Below the pieces are notes generated by a model. The model saw only the letters and a program-made list of their open reading frames with translations, was not told the origin of the DNA and searched no databases. Both the position numbers and the translations under genes were made by a program. 64,000 bases of DNA from Treponema sp. (GTDB lineage Bacteria > Spirochaetota > Spirochaetia > Treponematales > Treponemataceae): positions 105,954 to 169,953 of the forward strand of contig JAAVAP010000014.1 in the NCBI GenBank assembly GCA_014804005.1, written 5' to 3'. Positions 54,469-62,977 of this stretch are shown here, piece after piece; position 1 is the first letter of the stretch, and each line of letters begins with the position of its first letter.

Positions 54469-55473
54469 CTACCGAATGTTGAGATAATTCCCCGGGTCAA
54501 CTACATCGCTTCCGATATGCACTTCATAATGCAAATGGGGACCTGTCGTAACACCAGTATTTCCTATTAGTCCGATGATTTGGTTTTGCGAGACGAATTG
54601 CCCGGTTTTTACTCGGAATTGACTCATGTGAGCGTAGCGCGTATAAATGCCATTCTTATGCTTTATAATGATATTCATGCCGTATCCTGAATCATAAGCC
54701 ACAGTAACGACTTGCCCATTTGCCGGCGCGCGAATTGGGTCGCCACTGCGCCATGTTGACATATCCAGCCCTTTGTGAATATACCATTGTCCCGTAATGG
54801 GATGAATGTTCGGTCCGAACGGCATTGAAATATGCAACTGCGGACTGCGAACTGGCCAAATGCTCGGAATGTCCGCAAAAAGCGAATTTTGCGACTCCAA
54901 CATTTTTCCGATTTGTTCGATCGGCTGAACCGCGCTTTCCAAATAAGATGCGAGTTGCCGAATGTCCGATATTTCGCGCATGCTTCCGACAGCCGTTCCT
55001 TCCGTTCCGAAAAGCGAAGCGAGATCGCCGTTCGGTAAAGGCGAATCTTTCAAATTGGTTTTTTGTTCCAGCCCCAAAAGCGAAAGCGAATTGTCCAACG
55101 AAGATTGAAAGCGTTTTGCCGCCTGAAAAAGATTTTGATTTTCATCGCGCAGTTCGTCAAGGCTCGCCATCGTCTCGCGGTTTTCCGAAAAAAGCCTGCT
55201 GATTTCCGCGCTGGAACTGATCGCGTTTTTGTTGAAAAAAATGAAACTCAGCAAAATTCCAAACACAATCACGATTCCCAAAACCATCGCGAAAACGTTT
55301 GTCTGCAAATTCATCACTTTGCCCTGCGAATGAGGAACAATCATTATCGTAAGCTTGTTGTCAAAGATGTGGAAAATTTTGGAAATACCGCCACGAATTC
55401 TTTGCACGGCACTCGGATTTTCTTCCGTGAACGAGCGGGACATCATTTTCGACAAATCTTTGTTTTTTGCCAA
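54469..55473 (-). CDS. Membrane-anchored M23 metallopeptidase
   Basis: A 334-residue protein with one membrane segment (VFAMVLGIVIVFGILLSFIFF, residues ~60-80), a periplasmic coiled coil (ENRETMASLDELRDENQNLF) and a C-terminal LytM domain. The zinc ligands are intact: HKGLDMS and HLHYEV. I start at TTG 55473, 6 nt after GGAG; the track's TTG at 55497 lies only 9 nt from the -10. It should cleave peptidoglycan cross-links. First gene of the bactofilin operon, suggesting a role in helical or curved cell shape. Confidence 0.9.
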   Translation of the reverse strand: MAKNKDLSKMMSRSFTEENPSAVQRIRGGISKIFHIFDNKLTIMIVPHSQGKVMNLQTNVFAMVLGIVIVFGILLSFIFFNKNAISSSAEISRLFSENRETMASLDELRDENQNLFQAAKRFQSSLDNSLSLLGLEQKTNLKDSPLPNGDLASLFGTEGTAVGSMREISDIRQLASYLESAVQPIEQIGKMLESQNSLFADIPSIWPVRSPQLHISMPFGPNIHPITGQWYIHKGLDMSTWRSGDPIRAPANGQVVTVAYDSGYGMNIIIKHKNGIYTRYAHMSQFRVKTGQFVSQNQIIGLIGNTGVTTGPHLHYEVHIGSDVVDPGNYLNIR

Positions 55474-55506
55474 TTTTTTCTCCAAAGCACTATGCAATAT
55501 TTTTCT

Positions 55507-55535
55507 ATTTTAGCACGAAATCTAATTCTTGTCAA
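55507..55535 (-). promoter_or_regulatory. Promoter of the M23-bactofilin-YaaR-RicT operon
   Basis: Minus-strand consensus TTGACA, 17 nt, TAAAAT. Confidence 0.8.
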
Positions 55536-55641
55536 GAAAATTGAAAATCCCATTTTTTGACGCGTTTTCAGGCAATTCGAATTTTTTTCTTGCGAAATTC
55601 GCGCCTTGGCCGAATTCAAGGAATTTAAAACGAAATTTTGT

Positions 55642-55670
55642 TTGACAAAATTCACAAATCGTGTTATCCT
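55642..55670 (+). promoter_or_regulatory. tatD promoter
   Basis: Consensus TTGACA, 17 nt, TATCCT. The leader of about 70 nt contains a tight hairpin GGCTTG-ATG-CAAGCC (55706-55720) before AAAGGA. Confidence 0.8.
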
Positions 55671-55745
55671 ATAAATATATATCGGAACATTCTCTGGAAA
55701 GATAAGGCTTGATGCAAGCCGATTATTATTTTAAAGGACAAAGCC

Positions 55746-56528
55746 ATGCAATTTTTTGATACTCACGCCCATATCGGGCTGATTTATGACGACCCGATCG
55801 AACAATTGCGCGTAATTCAGCAGGCGAAAGTTGCCGGAGTTACTCGAATTGTCAGCATCAATAATTCTCTCCACGATTTCGAAAAGGTTTATCCGAATTT
55901 GAAGTCGATTTCAGGAATTTATCATGCCGTGGGCGTTGCGCCTGCCGAAGTCGTGAATCCTGGCAAAGATTGGATTCGCACAATCGAAGAAAGCGTAAAA
56001 TTGCCGAACGTCGTCGCAATTGGCGAAACCGGCTTGGATTATTTCAAGCAATTCGGAGACAAGCGTTCCCAAATCGAAATGTTCATCACGCAGCTCGAAT
56101 TGGCGCAAAAGCACAATCTGCCCGTGGTAATTCACAATCGCGACGCGGGAAAGGACATTTTCGACATTTTGAGCCAGCGGATTCCGGATTCTGGCGCGAT
56201 TTTGCATTGCTATTCCGAGGATGCCGAATACGCGAAAAAATGTCTCGACGCGGATCTCAACGTTTATTTTTCTTTCGCCGGAAATTTGACTTATCGAAAC
56301 GCGCGCAATTTGCACGAAACTGTCCTCAATGTTCCTGTGGAACGAATTTTGATTGAAACGGAAAGTCCGTTTATGATTCCTGCGGAATTCCGCGAAAAAA
56401 AGCGCACGATGCCGAAATATTTGCCTTCCACGGCGAAATTCCTTGCAGAAATGCTGGAAATGGATTTGGAAGAATTGAGCGTGCAACTTTGGAAAAACAG
56501 CTGCAAAATTTTCAAACTGCCGGAATAA
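55746..56528 (+). CDS. tatD: TatD-family metal-dependent hydrolase (deoxyribonuclease)
   Basis: A 260-residue TIM-barrel hydrolase. Metal-binding landmarks are FDTHAHIG at the N-terminus, IGETGLDYF near residue 97, VVIHNRDAG, AILHCYSED and LIETESPFM. AAAGGA lies 7 nt before ATG. TatD enzymes act as 3'-exonucleases or DNases in DNA quality control. Normal length. dusB follows 37 nt later. Confidence 0.93.
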   Translation: MQFFDTHAHIGLIYDDPIEQLRVIQQAKVAGVTRIVSINNSLHDFEKVYPNLKSISGIYHAVGVAPAEVVNPGKDWIRTIEESVKLPNVVAIGETGLDYFKQFGDKRSQIEMFITQLELAQKHNLPVVIHNRDAGKDIFDILSQRIPDSGAILHCYSEDAEYAKKCLDADLNVYFSFAGNLTYRNARNLHETVLNVPVERILIETESPFMIPAEFREKKRTMPKYLPSTAKFLAEMLEMDLEELSVQLWKNSCKIFKLPE

Positions 56529-56565
56529 AAAAGCGGAAAAATCCTTTTAAAATCCGCAATTTGAA

Positions 56566-57609
56566 ATGGCGCTTTTTCATTCGGTAAAAATCGGAAATCT
56601 TTCTCTGCCAGGAAATCTTTTCCTCGCGCCGGTGGCTGGCTACAGCGACCGCGCTTTTCGCAGCGTTTGCGTAAAAGGCGGAAGTTGTTTTGAATACACC
56701 GAAATGGTTTCAATGGAAGCGCTCACGCGCGATTCAAAAAAAACGCAATGCTTGATGGAGCGCGCGCCGAACGAAGCCGCGTATGCCGTGCAGATTTTTG
56801 GCGGCAATGAAGAAGTCGTGGCAGAAGGCGCGCGAATCGTTTTGCAAAAGACTTCGTGCGAACTCATCGACATAAATTGTGGATGCCCCGTTCCGAAAAT
56901 CATAAAAAGCGGCGCGGGCGCGGAACTCACGCGAAATCCCGAAAAACTTTTCAAAATAGCGCGCTCGGTTGTGAACACGGTTTCGGAATTCCAAGGCGAG
57001 CGTCCGACATTCGGCGGAAAGTCTGCTCCGCAAAAAATTCCCGTCAGCGTGAAAATCCGTTCGGGCTGGGACGCGCAGAATTTGACTTGGAAAGAAGCCG
57101 CCGCCGCCGCATTGGAAGCAGGCGTTTGCGCAATCACGATTCATCCCCGCACGCGCGCGCAAGGCTACGAAGGCAAAGCCGACTGGAACATTTTGGCGCA
57201 GCTCGTGGAATTCGTGGCAGGAAGAATTCCAGTTTTCGGAAGCGGCGACATTTTTTCTCCGCAAGACGCGAAAAATATGCTCGAACAAACTGGCTGCGAC
57301 GGCGTGATGTTCGCTCGAGGCGCGATGGGAAAGCCTTTCATTTTCAGGCAAACGCGCGAACTTTTGGAAAAAGGCGAGTTCGAAGAAATTTCCGCCGAAG
57401 AAAAATTCGCCGCTGCGTTCGAAGAATTGGATTTGCTTGCCGCCGACATTGGAGAAGCCGCTGCATGCCGAGAAATGCGAAAACGATTTTGCGCGTATTC
57501 AAAAGGATTTCCCGGCGGTGCGGAACTTCGCAAAAAAATCGTGCATGCGGAAAGCAAGACGGACTATCGGGAAATTTTCGAGGAAAGTGTGAGCAACGCC
57601 GACGTTTGA
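56566..57609 (+). CDS. dusB: tRNA-dihydrouridine synthase (DusB-like)
   Basis: A 347-residue FMN enzyme reducing uridines in tRNA. LAPVAGYSDRAFRSVC, QIFGGNEEVV, LIDINCGCPVPKIIKSGAGAEL with the catalytic Cys, ITIHPRTRAQGYEGKADW and VFGSGDIFSPQDA are all diagnostic. The 3' end (codons for ESKTDYREIFEES) is repeated at 58432 with 37 of 40 nt identical, bracketing the expansin gene; the C-terminus may therefore have been re-created by an insertion. No Shine-Dalgarno, so it is perhaps translated from the tatD message. Confidence 0.93.
   Translation: MALFHSVKIGNLSLPGNLFLAPVAGYSDRAFRSVCVKGGSCFEYTEMVSMEALTRDSKKTQCLMERAPNEAAYAVQIFGGNEEVVAEGARIVLQKTSCELIDINCGCPVPKIIKSGAGAELTRNPEKLFKIARSVVNTVSEFQGERPTFGGKSAPQKIPVSVKIRSGWDAQNLTWKEAAAAALEAGVCAITIHPRTRAQGYEGKADWNILAQLVEFVAGRIPVFGSGDIFSPQDAKNMLEQTGCDGVMFARGAMGKPFIFRQTRELLEKGEFEEISAEEKFAAAFEELDLLAADIGEAAACREMRKRFCAYSKGFPGGAELRKKIVHAESKTDYREIFEESVSNADV
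57550..57589 (+). repeat. 40-bp direct repeat in the dusB 3' end
   Basis: GAAAGCAAGACGGACTATCG and the next 20 nt; 37 of 40 positions match 58432-58471. Copy 1 is inside the dusB coding end. Confidence 0.85.
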
Positions 57610-57658
57610 TTTTTTCTGCGATGTTCGCGGAAAATTGCGGTAAGGCAAATGCGCGTTT

Positions 57659-58405
57659 TTAGTAAGGAAAATTTTTGCCGAGATCGTATGTTCCGCCAAC
57701 GGACAATTTGCTGATTGCGGCGCACGTAATCGTATTGCCATAAACATCGGTCAATCGGAACTGCAAGTTTGAAAATAAATCATTGCCAGATTTGATCACC
57801 CACCAATTATTCTTATTGCCATCAAGTTTTTCCATTTCTTTGAAAGTATTTCCATTAGATGAATATTCGACTTTCGCAAGCGGATAACGCATATTGTAAA
57901 ATCGCCCCGCAAGCCACCATTGATTTGAGCCTTCTTTCACGGCAAACTTGATATTTTTGTTCGTCTCATAAGCAATGCGTTGTATTGAAACGTCATCAAG
58001 ATGACCTTTAATCTTATCGTCCAACGCCGCAAAAGCATTTTTTGCCAAATCAAAAAAATAATTCGAATTGCTTGTCCAATGCGAATTCCCGGCGTTCGGA
58101 CACAAATCCGTGACAAGCACGTAAATCGTTTTGTCATTGTACGTAATTTTTGCGGCAGACTGCGGCGGAAATTCGCCGAGCTTGTTTTCAGAAACCGCGC
58201 ATTTATACCAGCCGTTTTCAAGTTCAGGCGTGTAATAGGCAACAGAATCCTCATTATACGTTGTGTAAAATGTTACTATGCCATTTTTCTGCGATTCCGT
58301 TTTTCCTGAAGATGAAGAGGGACCATCGCCCCCCCCCTCAACAATGTCGCATGAAAGAAAAAGCAGCGGCATAGCCAAAATAAATATACAAAATTGTTTT
58401 ATCAT
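57659..58405 (-). CDS. Expansin-like lipoprotein with 9-G tract
   Basis: A 248-residue lipoprotein: MIKQFCIFILAMPLLFLSC, lipobox LLSC-like (FLSC), then DIVEGGGDGPSSSS where the three glycines come from a run of nine G. Residues 40-145 resemble the expansin double-psi barrel (GIVTFYTTY, YKCAVSENKL, YVLVTDLCPNAGN, FFDLAKNAFAAL). Residues 160-245 resemble the expansin cellulose-binding domain (WLAGRFYNMRYPLAKVEYSSNG, NNWWVIKSG, QFRLTDVYGNTI). The Asp of VTDLCP is the expected key residue. Expansins loosen plant walls without hydrolysis. TATAAT lies 6 nt before ATG. The gene sits between two copies of the dusB 3' end, suggesting acquisition. Confidence 0.82.
   Translation of the reverse strand: MIKQFCIFILAMPLLFLSCDIVEGGGDGPSSSSGKTESQKNGIVTFYTTYNEDSVAYYTPELENGWYKCAVSENKLGEFPPQSAAKITYNDKTIYVLVTDLCPNAGNSHWTSNSNYFFDLAKNAFAALDDKIKGHLDDVSIQRIAYETNKNIKFAVKEGSNQWWLAGRFYNMRYPLAKVEYSSNGNTFKEMEKLDGNKNNWWVIKSGNDLFSNLQFRLTDVYGNTITCAAISKLSVGGTYDLGKNFPY
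58329..58337 (-). repeat. Poly-G tract (9 G) after the lipobox of the expansin-like gene
   Basis: Nine consecutive G on the coding strand span the end of a GAG codon, two GGG and the start of GGC, about 22 codons into the gene. As sequenced the frame is open; loss or gain of one G would cause early termination. Confidence 0.85.
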
Positions 58406-58411
58406 ACTTTT

Positions 58412-58439
58412 ATTATATCACATATTTTGTAGAAAGCAA
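58412..58439 (-). promoter_or_regulatory. Expansin-gene promoter, predicted leaderless
   Basis: Minus-strand TTGCTT, 16 nt, TATAAT, then 6 nt to ATG 58405. The -35 lies inside the 40-bp direct repeat. Confidence 0.65.
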
Positions 58440-58471
58440 GGCGAACTATCGGGAAATTTTCGCGGAAAGTG
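58432..58471 (+). repeat. 40-bp direct repeat, displaced copy of the dusB 3' end
   Basis: 37 of 40 nt identical to 57550-57589. In the dusB reading frame it encodes ESKANYREIFAESARKFC and continues to a stop after PILST, so it can be read as the former dusB C-terminus. Confidence 0.85.
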
Positions 58472-58508
58472 CGAGGAAATTTTGTAAAAATCCAATTTTG
58501 TCAACCTA

Positions 58509-58537
58509 ATGACATTTTTTTTACTCTGTGATAAGAT
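58509..58537 (+). promoter_or_regulatory. Promoter of the YitT-family gene
   Basis: ATGACA, 17 nt, TAAGAT. Confidence 0.5.
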
Positions 58538-58589
58538 TGCGTGAGACTTTACGATGGCTTTACAAAAAACACCGAACAAGGAAAATGAA

Positions 58590-59465
58590 ATGTCACGATT
58601 CACAACAATAATCCCAACTCCGTCGGATTTCAAGCGCATCCTGCTGATTTTGCTTGGCGCGATAATTTTCTCATTGAATTTAAATTCCTTCGTCTATGCC
58701 GCAGAAATTTTTCCGGGAGGATTTTCTGGAATCTCGCTTTTGGTGCAACGTTCCGCCGAAAAATTTTTCGATGTAAAAATTCCATACACGGTTCTCTACC
58801 TTTCGTTGAATGCCGCGCCCGTGGTAATAAGCTTTTTGTTCATCGGAAAAAAATTCACGCTTTTTTCACTTTTGATGATTGCGCTTTCATCGGTGCTGAC
58901 GGACGCGCTTCCGCAAATTCAACTTACGAACGATCCACTGCTCTGCTCCGTGTTCGGCGGAATTTTGAACGGCATCGCAGTAACTTGCTGCCTGCGCGCG
59001 GACGCGACCAGCGGCGGAACGGATTTCATCGCGATTTATTTTTCCGAAAAGCGCGGCGTGGATATGTGGAACTATATCTTCGGAATGAACGTTTGCGTTC
59101 TCATAGTGGCGGGATTTATTTTCGGCTGGGACAAGGCGCTTTATTCGATTATATTTCAATTCAGCTCGACGCAAGTTCTAAATCGACTTTATCGCCATTA
59201 CCAAAAAATCACGATGCTCATAGTTACGGAAAAGCCGGACGAACTTTACAAAATCATAAAACAAGTGACAAATCACGATGCCACAAGATTCGTCGGAACA
59301 GGCTGTTTCAGAAATTCGCAAAAGACCTTGCTTTACACCGTCGTTTCGTCGGACGAACTCGGAATGTTAAGCAAGGCTTTGAAAAGTTGCGATGCCGAAG
59401 CCTTCATAAATGTGCTTCAAACAAAAGAAATCTTCGGACGATTTTTCACGAAAACAAAAGACTAG
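58590..59465 (+). CDS. YitT-family membrane protein (DUF161/DUF2179)
   Basis: A 291-residue membrane protein. I start at ATG 58590, 7 nt after AAGGA; the upstream ATG 58554 lacks a site. Five or six hydrophobic segments (ILLILLGAIIFSLNLNSFVYA, VVISFLFIGKKFTLFSLLMIAL, VCVLIVAGFIFGWDKAL) with the family's GGFSGISLLVQR and CLRADATSGGTDFIAIYFS, then a cytoplasmic DUF2179 domain (KITMLIVTEKPDELYKIIK). Transport or sensing is suspected for the family but not established. It converges with the next gene, stop codons overlapping in CTAG. Confidence 0.87.
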   Translation: MSRFTTIIPTPSDFKRILLILLGAIIFSLNLNSFVYAAEIFPGGFSGISLLVQRSAEKFFDVKIPYTVLYLSLNAAPVVISFLFIGKKFTLFSLLMIALSSVLTDALPQIQLTNDPLLCSVFGGILNGIAVTCCLRADATSGGTDFIAIYFSEKRGVDMWNYIFGMNVCVLIVAGFIFGWDKALYSIIFQFSSTQVLNRLYRHYQKITMLIVTEKPDELYKIIKQVTNHDATRFVGTGCFRNSQKTLLYTVVSSDELGMLSKALKSCDAEAFINVLQTKEIFGRFFTKTKD

Positions 59466-59956
59466 TCTTTCAAAGAATCATATTCGAAATAATATTCAAA
59501 TTCCTGCTTGGAAAATTCGCCGGTGAACGGATTTATTTCGATTTCCGCCTTGTATTCGTCCGTGAAAAATTCGACCTCGTATTTCGCGCGGCCGCTTCGA
59601 TTGTAATCCAATTCGATTTTAAAATCCGTGGCTTCGGGAAATTTTTCGCGCAAAAGCGATTCCACATCTTCCACTTCCAATTTTATATTTTTGGATTCCG
59701 CCGGCACGCGGCTTTCGATTTTAATTTCCTTGAGCGACAAATTGTTTCCAATTTTATCGATTTCGATTTTGTAAGTTGACTTCGCGCCATCGACAAAAAT
59801 CAATTCGTACTCATTGTCTTTGAAGCTGGAATTTTTAAGCTGCGCGTCTTCGGGAATTTTTTCGCGCGCCATTTCCATCACTTCTTTCGGCAAGCGTTCG
59901 GCGAACGCGATTCCTGCGAGCAAAGCGAAAATTGCAAGACAAAAAATTTTTTTCAT
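59462..59956 (-). CDS. Exported protein with PepSY-like repeats
   Basis: A 164-residue secreted protein: GGAGG upstream of ATG 59956 and signal MKKIFCLAIFALLAGIAFA. The mature chain has alternating helix-strand units, with KIEIDKIGNNLSLKEIKIES and FFTDEYKAEIEINPFTGEF. These resemble PepSY/DUF2874-type beta-lactamase-inhibitor-like folds known in gut bacteria. The exact role is unknown. Its stop codon overlaps the YitT stop by 4 nt on the opposite strand. Confidence 0.65.
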   Translation of the reverse strand: MKKIFCLAIFALLAGIAFAERLPKEVMEMAREKIPEDAQLKNSSFKDNEYELIFVDGAKSTYKIEIDKIGNNLSLKEIKIESRVPAESKNIKLEVEDVESLLREKFPEATDFKIELDYNRSGRAKYEVEFFTDEYKAEIEINPFTGEFSKQEFEYYFEYDSLKD

Positions 59957-60144
59957 AATTTCATTTCCTCCAATTATGAATTTAAAAAAGCATAGCACAT
60001 TTTTCAAGAAAAATAAAGCGAATTCTTTAAAAGAAATTCGACGAAATTTTTTTTGAAAATTCACGCTCGCACAAAATTGAATTTCGCCATCGCAACAACT
60101 TTACACATCAAAAAAAAATATGCAATAATAAAATAGGAGTAATT

Positions 60145-62676
60145 ATGAAAAAATCAATTTTATTATTCGCGGCGATTGCGTTCATTTTTGGATGCTCGAA
60201 AAAAGAAGAACTTTCGCCCGACAATCAAATTGAGCAAACAGAACAAATTGAGCAAGTTGAACAAACGGCGCAAATCGAACAGCTTTCCTTTCCAAGAAAT
60301 AAGATTTTCATTGATGAAAAAGAATTCATCAATGAGAATGTAAGCAAAATTGATTTGAGCGGCTACTTGTCACAATTTCGCAAGGACGCGCAAAATTCGG
60401 CGCACAGCGTTTATCTAAATGACGAAGTGGAATTTTCAAATCTTCCGGCAACGCCGGATTTTGAAAAAACGCTCGTGGCAGGAAATGATTTGTGCGTTTT
60501 GTTCAATAAAATTCCCAAAGGTGACGATGAATATGATTCCTTAAAACGCGCTGGAATAAAAATTCCGAAAGGTGCGCTGCTAAAATGCACGGGCGAAAAA
60601 ATTGGATCGGGAGATGGAGAATATGACAGACTTTTTCATTTTGAAGAAAATTTCAATTATTTTTATCCAGTAGAATATGAAGGAAAAGCAGGTTTTGTTT
60701 TTGGGTCGGATGTGTGCGGACAAGAAGACAATTTTACGAACGACCAAATGAGCCTTCTTTCATTTTTGTATCAACACGCGACTGATGAAGATACTGCGTA
60801 TTTCGAAAATTTTTATCCGTTTTGTGGCTACGAATACTTCAACGCACAAATTGCAAATTCGCTCAAAGAGAATCGCATCGCCTTGCAAAATGTCTCGCAA
60901 CAAGAATATCGGCTTAACATAGACAATCCGGATGACATGATTGCGCTCTACAAAAACCACCGCAAGCGTCCTTTTGGCTACAGGATGGGTGGAAATCTTG
61001 TGCCGCTTTTTATCACGACGGATTTGTTCGCGCACAGCCAGCACCTTTTATTTGACAGGCTTTTGCAGCATGTCGAACAAGAAGTTTTTTCTCCGCGCTT
61101 GATTTTGCTTACGGAAAAATTCCGCGAAAAAATTTCAGAGGATTTGCAAAAATATCCTTCAAATGAAACTGCGAATGTGGCAGAAAAATATTTTGCCGTC
61201 GCGAGCGCGATTTTGAAACTCACCCCGAACGTAGAGGATCATGGCGAAGAAGTAATGCCGGACAAGGATTCGGTGTTTTCGGAATACGGCGAAGAAATTC
61301 GTGAAGAAGTGGAAAAAATTTTCGAAGCCGCCGCAATGCAAGATTCGAGCGCGCTCGCTTTTTCGGACGGCAGCGTTTACATCGAAGATTACACGCAATA
61401 CAAGCCGCGCGGCCACTACACTCAAAACGAAAGGCTAAAAACATATTTTCGTGCGATGATGTGGTTCGGCAGAATAAATTTTCCGCTTCCCGAAAATTCG
61501 CGCGATTCTTCAGATTCCCGCGAAAGTTTGGCGCAAAATATGTTCAAAATTGGAATTTACATAAACGACATCATTATGCAGGATGAATCTTTGTATGCAT
61601 TGTGGAAAAGCGTTTTCGAGCCAATCACGGTTTTAATCGGCGAATCCGACGATCTTTCTTTCGACGATTTAATTCCGCTTTGGAAATCCGTGGGCGCGGA
61701 CAATGTTTTGGAATGGATTTCCGATGAAAACATCGCCAACTTCGCAAGCCTTTCGCGCGAAAAATTAAAGCCTCCGCTCATCGCAAGCACAAGCGCGTTT
61801 TACGCAAATCAAAGCGAAGGCGATTATTCAGATCCTGAAAACCTAAAGCCCGCGATGGGCTGGCGATTTTTGGGACAGCGTTTCACTTATGACGCATGGA
61901 TTTTTCAGCACGTGACATCTCCTCGCCTTTACGGAAAAAAGATGGCTTCCGGCCTTGACATCGCGAGCGCGTTCGGCTCAAATTCCGCCGATGTGATTCT
62001 TGAAAATGCGACTTTAAAAAATGGTCTTGGACTTGGCGGATACGGAATTGAAGACATCGACGAAAGTTTTGGGGAAACAGTTTTTAAAGAATTGAAAACG
62101 ATTCTCGGCAGATTCAAAAAATTCTTCGGTTCAAAGGATGAAAAATTTTGGAGCGAAACTTATTACAATTCAGTTCTCGCGCTCACAAAAGCGCAAGCCG
62201 AATTCGAGCAAGGCGCGGGATTTTTCTTCACCGAAAAGCCGCTTTGGAATATCAAGTCGCTTGAAAGCTCGCTCGGAACTTGGGCGGAATTGAAGCACGA
62301 CACGATTTTGTTCACGAAGATGGTTGCTGCCGAAAGAGGCGGTGCTGGATATGACCCGACATATCGCACAGACAAACTTCCAAGCCCCGTACATTATATT
62401 GAGCCGAATTTGAAATTTTTTACAGAGCTTTGCGTGTCGTGGAAAGTTTTCCAAAATATTTTTGAGCGGTACAAACTTTTTGATAATGATTCAGAAAAAG
62501 CCGTTTCTTCGATGGAAGACATTTGTCTTCGCGCTTTGAATATTGTCGCCGCCGAAGTGAAAGATGAAAAAGTTTCAAAAGACGATTTGGATTGGATTGG
62601 CACAATTCCGCAGCTTTTGTCAAAATCCGTAATTCCATTTTCAAATTATTCTACCGTTGTTACTGATAACGACTAA
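60145..62676 (+). CDS. DUF3160-family lipoprotein, cut short by an in-frame TAA
   Basis: 843 codons from ATG 60145 behind AGGAG. Signal MKKSILLFAAIAFIFGC with lipobox IFGC, then a Glu/Gln repeat linker (QIEQTEQIEQVEQTAQIEQ). The body matches what I know of DUF3160 proteins (LVPLFITTDLFAHSQHLLFDRLLQ, RGHYTQNERLKTYFRAMMWFGRINFPL, MGWRFLGQRFTYDAWIFQHVTSPR). It stops at TAA 62674, but the frame continues without a shift into the family's usual C-terminus at 62683. The protein is therefore probably about 100 residues short or was recently inactivated. Function unknown. Confidence 0.82.
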   Translation: MKKSILLFAAIAFIFGCSKKEELSPDNQIEQTEQIEQVEQTAQIEQLSFPRNKIFIDEKEFINENVSKIDLSGYLSQFRKDAQNSAHSVYLNDEVEFSNLPATPDFEKTLVAGNDLCVLFNKIPKGDDEYDSLKRAGIKIPKGALLKCTGEKIGSGDGEYDRLFHFEENFNYFYPVEYEGKAGFVFGSDVCGQEDNFTNDQMSLLSFLYQHATDEDTAYFENFYPFCGYEYFNAQIANSLKENRIALQNVSQQEYRLNIDNPDDMIALYKNHRKRPFGYRMGGNLVPLFITTDLFAHSQHLLFDRLLQHVEQEVFSPRLILLTEKFREKISEDLQKYPSNETANVAEKYFAVASAILKLTPNVEDHGEEVMPDKDSVFSEYGEEIREEVEKIFEAAAMQDSSALAFSDGSVYIEDYTQYKPRGHYTQNERLKTYFRAMMWFGRINFPLPENSRDSSDSRESLAQNMFKIGIYINDIIMQDESLYALWKSVFEPITVLIGESDDLSFDDLIPLWKSVGADNVLEWISDENIANFASLSREKLKPPLIASTSAFYANQSEGDYSDPENLKPAMGWRFLGQRFTYDAWIFQHVTSPRLYGKKMASGLDIASAFGSNSADVILENATLKNGLGLGGYGIEDIDESFGETVFKELKTILGRFKKFFGSKDEKFWSETYYNSVLALTKAQAEFEQGAGFFFTEKPLWNIKSLESSLGTWAELKHDTILFTKMVAAERGGAGYDPTYRTDKLPSPVHYIEPNLKFFTELCVSWKVFQNIFERYKLFDNDSEKAVSSMEDICLRALNIVAAEVKDEKVSKDDLDWIGTIPQLLSKSVIPFSNYSTVVTDND

Positions 62677-62682
62677 TTCAAA

Positions 62683-62976
62683 ATGGCGCTGGTCGCCGAT
62701 GTTTTGACGAATGCGGAAATCGGTTCGGTGCTTGAAGTGGCGGTTGGAATTCCGCACAGAATTTATGTCGCGCTCAACGACAAGCAAGGCGGAAAGCGCA
62801 TTGCGGTGGGCTACACATTTAATTATTATGAATTTGAGCATCTGATGAACGATCGTCTCACGGACGAGCAGTGGAAGGCAATGGTTTATGACAATGAAAA
62901 TGAGGCGGCAAAGCGAAAGCCTGAATGGTATTTTGATTCAACTATTGAAGCGAGCGGTTTCGGCGGGAAAAAATAG
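62683..62976 (+). pseudogene. Detached C-terminus of the DUF3160 protein
   Basis: MALVADVLTNAEIGSVLEVA through YTFNYYEFEHLMNDRLTDEQWKAM is the normal last ~95 residues of DUF3160 proteins. It is in the same frame as the upstream gene, only two codons beyond its TAA, and has no ribosome site. It is better read as the severed end of one gene than as a separate protein. Confidence 0.75.
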
Positions 62977-62977
62977 G

